Positions 45,486 to 59,000 of a stretch of DNA of 64,000 nucleotides are shown in pieces (position 1 is the stretch's first letter; each line of letters opens with the position of its first letter). The position numbers and the translations under genes are program-made. The notes below the pieces were generated by a model. It searched no databases and was not told where the DNA came from. It was given only the letters and a program-made list of their open reading frames with translations. Source of the DNA: Polytrichum commune (taxonomy: Eukaryota; Streptophyta; Polytrichopsida; Polytrichales; Polytrichaceae); the NCBI GenBank assembly GCA_950295325.1, contig OX485806.1, forward strand, positions 52,759,169-52,823,168, given 5' to 3'.

Positions 45486-45498
45486 AGGAGTGTCGTCC

Positions 45499-47640
45499 AA
45501 CACAAACATTCAACCTTGCTAGAATCTATCCTACCCTCTACCCTGGAAACGAGACCTCAAGCAAAACACAAACATTCAACCTTGGTAGAATCAGGCCTAG
45601 CCTCTACCCTTTTGGAACCGAGACCTCAAGCAAAACACAAACATTCACCCTTGCTAGAATCTGGCCTACCTTCTACCTTCTCGGAACCCAGACCTAAACC
45701 AAAACACAAACATTCAACCTTGCTAGAATTTGGCCTAGCCTTCTACCCTCTCGAAAACGAGGCCCAAACCAAAACACAAACATTCAACCTTGCTAGAATT
45801 TGGCCTACCTTCTACCCTCTCGGAACGGAGACCTAAACCAAACTAGAAACATGTAAACTTGCTAAAATTTGGCTTAGCCTTCTACCCTCTCGTAATCGAG
45901 ACCTCAAACAAAACACAATCATTCAACCTTGCTAGAATCTGGCCTAGCCTTCTAACCTCTCAAAAACGAAAGCCTCAACCAAAAGACAAACATTCACCCT
46001 TGCTAGAATCTGGCCTAGCCCTCTATCCACTCGGAAACGAAAGCCTCAACCAAAAGACAAACATTCAACCTTGCTAGAATCTTGCCTACCCTCTACCCTC
46101 TTGGAACCGAGACCTCAACCAAAAGACAAGCATTCACCCTTGCTAGAATTTGGCCTACCTTCTACCTTCTCATAATCGAGACCTCAACCAAAACACAAAC
46201 ATTCAACCTTGCTGGAATCTGGCCTAGCCGTCTATCCTCTCGAAAACAAAAGCCTCAACCAGAAGACAAACATTCAACCTTGCTAGAATCTAACCTAGCC
46301 TTCTAACCTCTCGCGACTGAGACCTCAACCAAAACACAAACATTGAACCTTGCTAGAATATGGCCTAGCCCTCTATCCACTCGAAAACGAAAGCCTCAAC
46401 CAAATGACAAACATTCAACCTTGCTAGAATTTTGCCTACCCTCTACCCTCTCGGAACTGAGACCTCAACCAAAACACAAACATTCAACCCTACTAGAATC
46501 GGGCTTAGCCTTCTACCCTCTCGAAAACGAGGCCCCAACCAAAACACAAACATTCATGCTTGCTAGAATCTGGCCTACCTTCTACCCTCTCGGAACTGAG
46601 ACCTAAACCAAAACACAAACATTCAACCTTGCTAGAATCTTGCCTACCCTCTACCCTCTCGCAACCGAGACCTCAACAAAAACACAAACATTCAGCCTTG
46701 CTAGAATTTTGCCTAGCCCTCTACCCTCTCGAAAACGAGGCCTCAACCAGGATACAAACATTCCACCTTGCTAGAATTTGGCCTACCTTCTACCCTCTCT
46801 AATCCGAGACCTAAACCAAAACACAAACATTCAACCTTGCTAGAATTTGGACTAGTTGTCTACCCTCTTGCAACCGAGACCTGAACCAAAACACAAACAT
46901 TCACCCTTGCTTGAATCTGGCCTACTTCCTATCCTCCCGGAATCGAGACCTCAACCAGAACACAAACATTCAACCTTGCTAGAATCTGGCCTAGTTTTCT
47001 ACCCTCTCAAAAACGAGGCCTCAACCAAAACACAAACATTCAACTTTGCTAGAATTTGGCCTACCTTCTACCCTCTCGAATCCGAGACCTAAACCAAAAC
47101 ACAAACATTCAACCTTGCTAGAATCTTGCCTACCCTCTACCCTTTCGAAACCGAGACCTCAACCAAAACACAAACATTCACCCTTGCGAGAATCTGGCCT
47201 AACCCTCTATCCACTCGGAAACAAAAGCCTCAACCTTGCTAGAATCTTGCCTACCTTCTACCCTCTCGGAACCGAGACCTCAACTCAAACACAAACATTC
47301 AACCTTGGTAGAATCTATCCTACCCCCTACCCTGGAACGGAGAGCTCAAGCAAAACACAAACATTCAACCTTACTAGAATCGGGCCTAGCTTCTACCCTC
47401 TCGGAACCAAGACCACAACCAAAACACAAACATTCAACCTCGCTAGAATTTGGCCTACCAGTCTACCCTCTCGAAACCGATAGCCTCAACCAAAACACAA
47501 ACATTCAACCTATCAAAAACATTAGAATTTGGCTTTGCCTTCTACCCTCTCGGAACCGAGAGCCTCAACTCAAACAGTAGCATTCAACCTATCAAAAGCT
47601 TTAGAATCTGGTGTGAAGAACCTACTCTTCTACCCTTAAG
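45499..47640. repeat. 70-bp array of element A, segment 4
   Basis: About 30 units resume in the phase at which segment 3 stopped. Units contain CTCTCGGAACCGAGACC or a decayed CTCGAAAACGAGGCC. The last units near 47500-47640 diverge (AACCTATCAAAA...TTTAGAATCTGGTGTGAAGA), matching the left edge near 16440. Open frames here are array shadows. Confidence 0.93.
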
Positions 47641-47649
47641 GAACCGAGA

Positions 47650-49048
47650 GCTTCAGCTTTGTTTATGAAGCATAATTGGGTTTTTATCGATGGGTTTTTT
47701 CCCAGAACCTACATACAAGGGCCGAGGCCAATTAGTATACATGAACCAAGGCTTCTTACAATAATGTGGGTAAGTGGGCGTCAAACCCATCGATGTGCAA
47801 GGAACCCTCTCAAGGTTCCTTCTTGTTTTCGAAATTCTATTTCACATATTCTTTTTTTTTGCATGGGAAGGTGTCTTCCATATTTAGAGAATTGAATTTG
47901 CAGTGTCATATTTCCATAAACCTAAATCTTAAAATACCCCTTGTGCATATAACCTCAACAACAAACTTATTGTAATAATCGATTTATCTCTTGTCTCCTC
48001 GCGATAACCACTCTGATTATAACTATTGCGATGCTCGTTCTCTGCCATAGATGGTGCGTGTGAATCACTGTCCTCCCGTTCTTCCTCTATCGACTGCAGA
48101 TTCAAATGCCAATTCAAAGACCCTCTTTTGCCCTCTCCACACGTATTTTGCAAGTCTGATGGGGCACCTCTTCCTTCTATGCATGATTCCTCCTTCTCCT
48201 TAAGTTCTCTCCGTCTCCTCTGTTTCGAATTGCTAAAACTCATGCCTCATTTCTCTTCTTCCATTTTTTTCCTGGATCGATTGTAGAGACTATAATGTGG
48301 TCTGGTTCCTTCATGTATGCGTCCTAGTTCCCCTCTGATTTTTTTTTCGTGTTCTTTATTCTCTGAGCAATCCTCTACTTCACTCTCAATATGACCCTTT
48401 CCCAACCCTCTCTTACGTATATAGTACCAGTGTTGAAAGTTTAGGGTCTACAATTATCTGGTACTTGTACCTTGTTTACCCTTTTTGGATTTTTTTCATA
48501 TTCCTCCTTTTCTTTGTCCATGGCTTCCTCATCCATTGTGCCATGTGTTTCAAAAACGGTTGAGCTTCGTGCCAATGGCCTCGGAATCCCTTTTGTACTA
48601 GATGTTCCACCACCCCCTCCTACTGGTCTTGATTTTTGCTGGGTCACTACTGTACAAGAATCTAAAGTAGACGAGAATCTCTGGCATATTGCTCGCGTTC
48701 CTTACAATTTATCCAAGGCATGTTGGGCCATGCATGCAATCACCAAGAAGAAATGTACTGCCAAAATCATCTCCAACTGCAAAAACACCCCTGCCTCGGC
48801 ACACCTTGGAATTTAAAACTATTACGAATTCACAACACCTAAAGTCGAGAAGTTTTTTTTTGCCTGAACGACATTGAGCGTTGTATCAAAGGTTCACGTC
48901 GCAAATGGGTTGATAAATTCTCTACTAACCAAGAACGACCTCCCATCCCGCCCGTGTGGCCTATCCAGCTTGGTACTAACTTCACTCATCCGCAGATCCT
49001 TAAGCTTTAAAATGTCAGCTTTCAACTCCCGCAGAAAGAGCGCATCTT
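47650..49048 (+). pseudogene. Element A transposase remnant with internal deletion
   Basis: The leader (47780-48520) aligns with the split leader of element B. The start at 48521 encodes MASSSIVPCVSKTVELRANG, like element B. After LGIPF the sequence jumps directly to the segment equivalent to 43346 in element B, so about 2.6 kb carrying the Cys/His region and the DDE core is gone. It then follows element B through SKACWAMHAITKKK to AGAAAGAGCGCATC at 49048, where homology ends before the SWIM finger. It cannot encode a transposase. The break pattern resembles MULE deletion derivatives. Confidence 0.75.
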
Positions 49049-52000
49049 AGCTTGGTTGAACTCAACTTGAATCCATCGAATTGCATTGGCCTTAATCAAT
49101 ATTTTCCTGTGATGTTCAAACAATGGAATTATAGATTGCATGCACATTATTTGATTGTGTGTTGTTGATAAATTCAATGCATAGTGAATGATTTCAAGAT
49201 TGTCTTTCTTGTAGACATAAAAACAAATCACGTATTTAGAAGTCCACAGTCCATGCATTTGCAAGGTAATTTATTGATTATGGTTATGAATCTCAATATT
49301 TTTTATCATCTACTTCCTTATGAAACTCAAATGTTGGTATTATAAATGTATGCACATATTTTGCAACTACAAAAAATGGAGGTCAAAGGGTGATGCAACC
49401 CAAATTGCTTATGATTCAACTTGTCATGCAGGAGCAAAAACAACAAGAAATTCTCTAGACATGGAATGTTCATGTGCATTAGTCGAGTTTACCTGCACTA
49501 TAGATTTTGAAAGTAGTTGCAAGATGATGATTGATGTCATGGGTAAATTTGTACCCATGACATCCTAGAGGATCAATACATTTAGTGGTTATTCCATACT
49601 CTTAGATTATGGTCGTGGCTAGTAGGAATGATATGTTTTAATACCCAAAAAACAATTCATTTGGTATTTTAAAAGAAAGAAATGCATACTGAAAGGCATG
49701 GCCTATGCACACCAACTAGTTTACCTCATTAACAAATTGTATTCCCTTTACTCTAGATGCACACTTGTTCATGAAACTAATCAGAGCTATCATTAGAACT
49801 TGTGTTGGAAATGTAATGCGTATGAGCAAGAATATAATATGATTGGAAGATGCAAATATATAGAACACATAAAAAATTATGATAAATATAATATATCATT
49901 TATTATTCAATCGTCTCTTACATATGGTCCAATACAAAGAGTTTGAGAATGGGCGTCCTACCATTATATTATAACTACAACCTGCTTCACTTTGATATTG
50001 TCGAATGAGTTGTTTTTCCTTCCTGTCCGCTAAATATTTTTTGGGCGTATTATACACTATAGCCATATCAAAATGTTCCAAAAAAGGGTAAAAAAAAATT
50101 GCATCTTCTCTCATCCGAAGTTGAGGGCTTTGGGCATGTTGTCGATACCAATCTTGTGGTCGTATGGATTGTCTTACACAAACACGTCCATTGTCTCTGT
50201 AACGAACAAATGTCAATAAACATGTAAACAAGAAAAACCAAACAAACTAATCTAGAAAAGGTGACTATTGTGTCTACTTACCTACACATGAGTGTGTAGA
50301 CACTTATCACCTCATTTTTTTGGACGGGATGTTGAAAGAGCGAATATTTTTTGTATTGGAGGTGCAGATTATATATTATATATAATAAAATTAAACCACA
50401 AATCTATACTAAACTGACAAACACAGCAATGCACTTCAAGCTAAACTCTTCGTGCTCTTATGTACAATCTTTCCGTATAACCTTGCTTTTGCTTCCAATG
50501 ATCCTTGTTGTTTCTCGACTTATTTTGATTCTCAATACCTTCACACCTCATTGACCTATAACATTTTATTCTATATTTTTGTCTATTAAAAACTCTTTCT
50601 ATATATTATCTTTATTTTTTTCTCTTCATTCACAATGACATCAAAAACTTGTGAATGTATTCCAAGTTTAGGATACAATTTGTAGAATTCTATCTAAAAC
50701 TTCTATCCAATCATGATTGTGGGAGGTTCAATGGCTACAAAATATGATCAATTGTGCAATTCACATATAACAAATGACTCTAATATTAACAAACTCAAAA
50801 GTTAGATGTGGGATCTCGTTCCTAAAGCACAATTTACATTTCTTGAAAATAAATCATGTACAACTTCACATAGAGAAGATATAGGGGTCACATGTTCATT
50901 GGTTTTTGGCGAGCAAACATACTATGGTTTGGAGAAAAAAAACCCGGGAAGAATTATTACACGTTAATTTGTTCATTTTCGTATAGGTCAAATTGTTAGC
51001 ACAATAATGAGGATTCTAATATTGGGGTTCAGTCAATAAAAAAATCATTTCCTACTTTTTATTTTTATTTTTATTTTGAACCTATTATGAAATTGGAAAG
51101 AATATTCTTAAAAGTATGGTTCTGACATTGGGCATAACTATGCAACAACTTGACAAGATCCAATAGATTAGTTTAAAGCAACTTTAAGAGTAAAATTGGC
51201 TTGTACACAATATGCTCGAGAAATATCTTACTAAATTTAAGAAAGAATCTCAAGCATTACTTGATGAGCTTTGAGGAAAATATGTAGCACTTGTGGATGG
51301 CAATGCAATGTGTGGCTATTTTACAGGCATAGCAAAATTTGTTAAATTCTGGTTTGAGCTTAAATTTCTTCATGCAAATTACACAACTATAAGTGAAGTT
51401 TTTCATGACTTTAAAAATTTACCAAATCCACCCATTTTGAAAAGAAGCGAAACACAATATGGAAAAACTAAATAATTGAGTACATTACATCCCTATCCAA
51501 TGAGGTTAACATTCTACAAGGTATTGTACAAACCTTAGAATAATACTTGAAATTGATGAAAAAAAAACATTAGTTAATGAAAATGCATATGGTTTGAAGA
51601 CAATGGATACCATCAACATAATTCACACTTATTTGAAAAAATTGGATTTTTCCATCTCAAACTTTGAGACATCTATGACACATAAAAGTTTTTCAATTCC
51701 TCTCACATGTCAAAAGTAGAATGTGACATAGATATATTATAAGTCCATTTTAATACCCATGGGAATGATGTTACCACATGAGTATCTAGACTCAAAGAAG
51801 ACAATCCAATATCTTTGCTTCATAATCAAACAATACAACAACTATGAGAGATATTGGAGAGGGAAAACATAGTTTACATTTAAAATTGACCAATATGATA
51901 GATTGTGATCACGAAAGCACCCTACAACTCACCCAAGGATTTTTACAAAACATGTTTGGGGCTTTACCACATATTACAAAAGCTTGGAGGGTATAAAAAC

Positions 52001-52899
52001 TCAATCAAAGTAAGCATTTGGGTGATCAATTCTAAATGTTTCAATTGCAAGACGAAAATCTACTTGCAAGACCACAAGGAATTAACCAAAAAAATTGGAG
52101 TAGATGAGGGTAGAACACCAACTAAACAAAATATATTTGTTGAAAAATAGACAATTATCAGAGAAGTTTGAAAGATGGGGAAATTGTGGTACTTGAAGAT
52201 GGGACAAAATATTGATTGGGCTTTACTACACAAAAGTCATATTGATTGAACAACATTAAGAGACAAACATCAACCCCAACATTTGTGCTCCATTTCATAT
52301 ATCTTTTGGATCTATAGAGGTTACATTGTGGACAATAATATTCTACAAGCATGTAATCTCCAACTATAGATCTAAGATTTTTTGTAAAAACATGAGAGAC
52401 AGACGGAGTAGGAATATAAGAAAAAAAACCATGGTAATAGATGTCTTTCCATTGCATGATATGGATTTGGCTACATACAATCATGCACCATTATTCAAGG
52501 ACATATGGATATTGTTGTATTTATTGGAAAGCCTATTTGTAGATGTTATCCAAAAATGTCATAGTGCAAGATCAAAGTTTCCAACCTTATCTAGTCAATG
52601 TCAAGTTCTTTGTCCCAATCCTACAAGATTGACTAAGAAATTCTAAATCTTAAGCATGGAACTCACTTTTATGCATGGAAAATCCTACATTTCATTAGAC
52701 AAACATGCTCAAGCTCGACTACATTTGATATCAAGCGTAGCTCAAACAAAGTGGCAGGTGGTTCACCACATGGTTCAATAACAATTATTGAGAGGCTTGG
52801 TGAAACTATCATATTGTGTCTTAATCTCCAATCACTCTGTCAATATCTCAAGAATAGTTTTCTAAAGATATTGCACTATCATCCAAGATAAGAAATGGT
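49049..52899. other. AT-rich region without supported genes
   Basis: I see no domains on either strand. Open frames at 49320-49568, 51293-51475, 51905-52150 and 52326-52646 (plus) and 49896-50231 and 52158-52484 (minus) are short and unplaced. Parts near 51.2-52.6 kb may be 5' portions of the decayed LINE that follows, but nothing diagnostic is visible. Confidence 0.5.
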
Positions 52900-55160
52900 C
52901 TTATTTGGATACCAAACAAAAAGAATGACATTTTTTTTGTTTAGAATGGGACCCAATATAGCTTTGGAAAATCTTTGAAATAAAATGACAATTCAACCCT
53001 CCCATTTATGCCACAAAAATTATAGTAGATAATTGCACAAAATTGTACACCTCATGACAAAATATCATTTATTTTATTTTTAACACACAACTTCCAAATG
53101 GCTTTTTAAAAGGGGACATATGGGGCACTTTGAAAGATTTAGCAAATCACGAGGCATGAGATATTCATGGGTTAAAACTTGAGTTTAAAAAATGTATTGC
53201 AAATGATATGTGTGAGCCAATAACAAAGCTATATGGCTTAGTGGCTAGAGAAGGTTTCTTAGCCTCATGAACCACCAATATTATTCAAATGATCTTCAAA
53301 CATGGCAAAAGAAACAACATAGAGAATTTTAGGATCATATTGCTAGGCACAATATTTGGCAAGTTCTATGGCTTTATTTTAGAGAAAATAATTAATCAAT
53401 GAATGGAATTGAAAGGAATCTACACAAGAGGACAAACATGTTTCAAGGAAGGTAGATCTACTTTGGACCACTTTCTTACATTACGTAGTTTAAGAAAACA
53501 ATAAATATTTGCATGTCCTAATTTTTTTTATCAACTTGATGATTATAGAAAAAAAATTCAACATGGTTCCTCCAATTGTGAGAAGGCTTGGGGATTTCTT
53601 GAGCGATTAGGCATAACACTTTATTTACATCAAGCTATAAAATCCATATATACCACAATTATTTTAAAATACAAATGGTGATTCATATGATGAAATTTTG
53701 TTTGACATTAATGTTAAACAAATATGGGCCTTCTCCCCACACAATTTGTCTTGTACATTGATGAGTTTGAAAAATATTTGGACAATATTGATGGGGGTTC
53801 TCAACTCTATTTATCGTAGTGGTTGCCATCCACCTTTATGTTGGTGATGTTGTTTTGCTTTCTAAATCAAGAGTAAGCTTACAAAGATTTTTGAACAAAC
53901 TATATGAGTCTTGTATTTCCATTAGCCTTGATGTTGATTTGCCTAAGACCGTAATCATATTTGTTGCAGCCAAAATGATCTTTGGCCGCAATGAAGGAAT
54001 GTAAACCAAAAGGTAACTTACCTAAGCATGGTCAACCCCATGAATACAAATGCATTGGGATTGATTTCTATTCACATGGTTGTTTTGAGCCATCGAGTAA
54101 AAGGTGATGAACTGCAAGTATGAAAGCCTTTGTGGACATCTTAAGGAAAAAAACAATAGTTGTTGTTACATGTCATTAACTCAATCCCATGCATTTAAGG
54201 CATTGGTGATTCCAACTCTCACATATAGAACTGAGATTTGGGGAGGTTATTTCAAATACTTTCATTGAAAATATTTTTAGAAGGGCCTGAAATACATATA
54301 ATGTCTCATGTCAAAGTGTGTTCCTTGACAACATACCATATTTTGTTAGCTAGATTTGGAATTTTCCCAAGGAATTATATGTTGTTAATTAAGTTATAGA
54401 TTCTCAACACCTACCTTCTTCTTGGTTAGTTAGTCAAGCAACCTTGTTTTCAACACACCTTGTTGAACATGGATTTGACACTTGACACAACTTAACAATT
54501 GTGTGGAAGGCATCATATGGTCTATCTCAATGGGAAATCCATGACAACTCAACAACATAAAAATTTACATTGGATGATCTCAAGGAGGTGTTTTTTGTTG
54601 TTGTCAAATCGTGGAATTTGTTCCAACTCTCAATGAAGATATTAAATTACCTTCACCTCAAGGATTTCCTCCAATACTGATGTGAATTGTACTTGAAGCA
54701 ACCATTGGCACCACCCAATGCAAGATCATTGTTGCTTACTACACATCAAATCATAGACTTACCATTGCAACTAGCCGGCGGTAGATTATCCCTATCTTAG
54801 AGATATTAATTATGTTATTTTGCTCTTATAATGTAGTTGAAAATGAGGTGCACTTTATGTTTAAGTATCCCCTATAAAACTTCATCATAAATGAACTTCA
54901 ATCATCATTTGAGAATGTAGTATTAGGGTGTCCCAAGTTTTTCTTTCAATTGGACTATCAAGTCAATATTAGTTTTTATTTCACGGAGGCTATTGCATTC
55001 CGCCACTCTAGGGAAGTAGGTGGTTTGACACCATCTTGATGTACTTTTAGTCTCACGAGCCTTTTGGTTTATTGAAATTTAAAATCAATTTCATGTCAAT
55101 TATAGTAACGTCCAAAGATAATTTTGGGCATAATTGGTCAAAGTCCTAGTGTTTCCAAGT
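52900..55160 (+). pseudogene. LINE (non-LTR) reverse-transcriptase remnant
   Basis: Scattered pieces in several frames keep LINE ORF2 order. EPITKLYGLVAREG and FGKFYGFILEKIINQ lie near 53215-53400, followed by QTCFKEGRSTLDHFLTLRSL (about 53430-53500), which is the Q.GF...RST.D motif. VLYIDEFEKYLDN near 53750 matches the LYIDELE position after the GCPLSP motif, and LYVGDVVLLSKSRVSLQRFL (53830-53890) is the YADD box with the first Asp changed to Gly. LIPTLTYRTEIWGG (about 54210) matches the LTYG.E.WG tail motif. A Cys/His end piece (CSYNVVENEVHFMF) is near 54820-54860. Stops and shifts occur every few tens of codons, so it is long dead. The 5' end is not defined. Confidence 0.75.
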
Positions 55161-56054
55161 CCAACATGTTGCCTGTTGTGACCTTTCGGTTTTTCTTATC
55201 ACTTTGAGATACATTCCATAGATTTTTTTTACAATTGTTATTTTTGTTGAAGTCTTGAATTTCAACTAGTTATATCTCAAACTCAACCAATTCATTTGTA
55301 ATTAATGGTCAGTTCATTGCTATTGAACATCTTGAAAGAATGTAACTTACAAGTTTTTTTTTCATAACATTTTTAGCCATGTGGGTCAATTCCATGACCT
55401 TGGAATAAGTTAATTATATTTTACACGCCCTAACAAAATAAGAATATTTGTTTACCAATTCATACATTCAAGTTGAACTTGGAAATTTGGGTGGAGTTAT
55501 ATTCTCAACACTATACGTAGGAATTATTGTTCATCACAAGAATAATTGTAGGAAACATTGCTCATCTTAGTATTAGTCCTTGAAAATACTATTCATAATA
55601 ACACTATCACTGAAAATACCGACATTATTCACAATATTCATACTATTCAAATTGACATTATTTATTAATTGTACCGGCATCAATTTCTACTTATTTTAAA
55701 AGTTTTTTCCCATAAAGATAAGATAGTAGAGGCCCATGTTAGGTTCTAAATATAGAATGGAACACAACCATGCAGCAGAATAATGTTATGTTGAGAAGGC
55801 TCCGAAGAAAAAGGAAGATCACGTGAGTCCGTGTTTTTTGGGTGCCCTGCAATTTGAAACGCATGTGATGAGTCTTCAACCTTCAACACTGGTTCGGGGC
55901 CGTTAAAGTACGAAGACAAGGAAGAATAACCGAATTAGGGTTTAGCGCACTTCTTGTTGGATTGCGTCCCATTTGGCTTGTTTGGAGGATTTACATAAGT
56001 TGCTCCACAGCCTCTGCCCCTACCGACACAAACGACAACGACAAAGACCACACC
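55161..56054. other. Upstream region of the SART3-type gene
   Basis: No coding sequence is seen. The sequence turns from AT-rich to mixed composition near 55780, and the leader just before the ATG is rich in ACAACGACAAAG-type words. The promoter should be here, but no element was identified. Confidence 0.5.
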
Positions 56055-59000
56055 ATGGCAGATAACTCCGACACTCTCAAGAGCACCTCTTCAGACTCCA
56101 ATTCCGACCTCGACGATGCCTCACACGACCCGAGCCCTGCTCAGCTGCAGCACCTTCAATCTGTTGTTGCTGCTAACCCCTTCAGCTACGAGGCTCACGT
56201 GCAGGTACGCGGAATTCTCTCCCAATCTTTTTTCTTCGGGGGTTAGGAAATTCGTCATATGTTGCACCATTGGGTTTAGGATTTTTTTTTCAATTGCGGC
56301 TTCCCAGTTGCTATTGCGTTGGAAATTTAGCTCGAGATGTGATGGAGGATCCTTGGTGGTGCCTGAGCGATGTACGCAATTTTGCGAGCTACCTGACTGC
56401 CTCCAAGGAGATGCAATACTACACTATTTGGCTAATATAATCAGAAGGCTTTTCCCTCAAAGCGAAGAACGACACAATGGGGCGAGTTGATTCCTTACGG
56501 ACCTTCCTTATAAAGTTTGGGACTCAATGAAATGGCAACATTGTTCAGACTGATTTTCCTTTCACAGTAGTTTGAACAGTAATACGAGTCTTAATTGGTA
56601 CGAGGTCCGACCGCTTGCTGGTTGCAGTATATTGATGCACTTCAGAAGGCAGCGGAGTTGGAGAAGCTTCGACTGGCTAGGGAAGCAATGAACGCGAACT
56701 TCCCTCTTACTCCCAGTATGTGGATTGAATGGTGTCAAGAAGAATCGCGCTTGGCGGACAGGTGTGTGAGATGTTTTGGATCTGGTTGCAATGAAAACTC
56801 TGCTATCATCTTTGTAATCGCACGTGTATTCATCATCTCACTGAAGTATCTGTGATATTTTAGTGCCGAAGCTATTGCAGCTGTGGAGGCTCTGTACAAG
56901 CGAGGTGTGCAAGAGTACTTGGTAATTCCATGTAGCCCTACCAATACTTAATGGGTGACAGCCATCTACTTGTGTATGTTCAGTTTATTTCTGTGTTGAC
57001 CATGAAAGGGTGCTCCGAGCAGGAGTTTGTCCCGTGTGCTACGTTGGGTGATTTGATGCTATATGCAACTTGGGGAGCGTTGTAGTGGACAAATGGCTAG
57101 GTCAATCACAGAAGGAGATGGAGTATGCATTAAGTATTAAGCATAGTTCTATATTTGTGTAAATCTGCATTATTACATTGCTGAAGTATCAAACTGCATG
57201 ATTCTGATGTTTGTGGATATGTACCCGAGTACAACACCTGATTCCCATCTGTGAGCTGTTTGTGTTGCTGTTCCAGTCTTATCCTCTATGGCTCCAATAC
57301 CTAGAGTTTGTGGAAGAGCAGGACACAGAAGTTGCTCAGTGTACTGGAAACGGGATTGCTAAGATGAGGGCACTCTTTGAGCAAGCTTTGAGCTCAACTG
57401 GATTGCATTATGTTGGGGGTGGAAAGGTGTGGAAGGCTTACCGTGATTATGAGTCAGCTCTATTGCTAAGCATGGCAGAAGCAAGTGTGGAGGTACCAGT
57501 TCCTGTTTCCCTTTCTAAGACCTTCAGTCTTCTTTTAAATAACACTGTAAATCAATCTGCCCTTAGCTTCCACCCCAGTCCAGATCTGCTGCTGATGAAG
57601 TGAGAGAGGGCTGCAAATGTCTCTATGTGATGCTGTCTGATTTTGTTCTCTTGCTTGTTAATCCTGACACTCTCACGGCCTCGATGGCAGGTAAGAACTA
57701 AACAGGTTGAGGTAGTGAGGAACCTATTTCATCGTCAGTTGACAGTTCCTCTGGCAGACCATACCCAAACTTTAGAAGAATATAAGAAATGGGAGCAAGA
57801 GCAAGTGCAAGGTGTTCAAATTGGTGATGAGAATGATGAGCTTGCTGGCCTCCCTCCTCGAATTGCATATGCATACCAGAGAGCAGAACAGATGTCCAGA
57901 GCACGAGAAAGTCTTGAGAGTAACATATCTCCTGAGAAACCTGTGGATGGGAGTTTGCTCCAGCATTACTTGGTATGTACAATTTGATATATGATAATAG
58001 ATTTTTGACTTTTGACTTTGGTGATTGAAAGTTAGCAAGCCCTTGTGACCTTTTCTACTCTGCATCAACAGAGTTTTCCCTTGCCATGTACTCATCATTT
58101 GGTTCTGGCTGAGTCAGACCTACATAAGTATCGAGGAGGCAACAGCGGAGCCATCTCGAGTTCAAATACTTTTTGAGCGTGCTGTATCTGTTTTCCCTGT
58201 TACTCACGAGATCTGGCTTATGTACACTCAGTATCTTGATGTCAACCTCAAGGTTAGTGTCCAAACTTTTTGAGGAACATTGTGGTGTCTTCCATATTAG
58301 TGTCTAAAAGCTGAGATTAGGCACATCCGTGTGACACTGCCTTGGATACTTGTGTAGACAGGCTGCTGATGAAGATGTGAATGATGTGCCATATAAGAAA
58401 CTAGTGGATTGCTTGTCGCCATTCTGGGCATCAAGATTTCATATGAAGGGGTTTAAGATACTTTTGATGTTCTAGCTAAAAGTGTCAAAATCGACTCTAT
58501 TTGAAGTAGCCCATTCATCAGATACATTTTTCCAATCGGATCATACATATGTATAGAAAGAATGATAGGGAGATTGGAGCATACACATGACCTAGAGTTA
58601 AATACACACCATGTATATCTAATCACTGTTGTCACATATGACTTTATTTCCACTTCCTTTTTAAATAGATTATGCCAAATGTGGAGTTAATACCATAGGC
58701 CGGATAAACTATTATTTCAATATTTGTTAGAGGTATGCATGAATTGTCATTTATCTTGTATAACAACACCCCTGATCCTTTTAAGGGTTAAGAATAAATC
58801 AGCCCTCACTGCATATATAGAGCTCAAAAGGTGAATTTGATATGTCCCATGTGCATGATGCAGGTGACATCAGTAATAAGGAATGTATATGAGCGAGCAG
58901 TGCGCAACTGTCCTTGGGTTGGCTCTTTGTGGAGGAAGTACTTGTTGGCTCTTGAACGTGCCTCAGCTCCAGAAACTGAACTTGCAGCAGTGAGTATTAC

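Larger units (their letters stand above)
20272..45498. mobile_element. Element B: nested MULE-like transposon with two divergent genes
   Basis: The element carries, from left to right, a terminal repeat, an 11-exon minus-strand methylase-like gene (25955-20681), a 139-bp palindromic array (about 25990-28770), a plus-strand transposase (40661-44197) and an inverse terminal repeat. Removing the Gypsy insertion leaves about 14.1 kb. The 70-bp array of element A runs up to AACACAAACA (20262-20271) on the left and restarts with the same ten bases (45499-45508) on the right, which is a 9-10 bp target duplication as MULEs make. The first bases at each end do not pair well, so the exact ends may be off by a few bases. 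The two genes are transcribed outward from the array, the reverse of the convergent mudrA/mudrB layout of MuDR. Confidence 0.78.
10762..49048. mobile_element. Element A: older large MULE-like transposon, right end lost
   Basis: I join four separated parts into one element because they keep the order seen in element B: left terminal repeat (10762-10800), minus-strand methylase-like gene (16342-11174), central 70-bp array (from 16420, resuming after each insertion to 47640), and plus-strand transposase remnant (about 47650-49048). It is interrupted by three solo LTRs and by all of element B. The edges of the array support the join: the left edge near 16440 and the right edge near 47590 carry the same variant TTTAGAATCTGGTGTGAAGA. 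Homology to element B stops at 49048 inside the transposase, so the right terminus is deleted and no target duplication can be tested. This is an inference from architecture. Confidence 0.65.

Noticed and set aside
49896-50231. 111-codon minus-strand frame in the AT-rich region
   Set aside because: It is fairly long for such AT-rich DNA but I see no motif, splice context or repeat partner, so I do not call it a gene.
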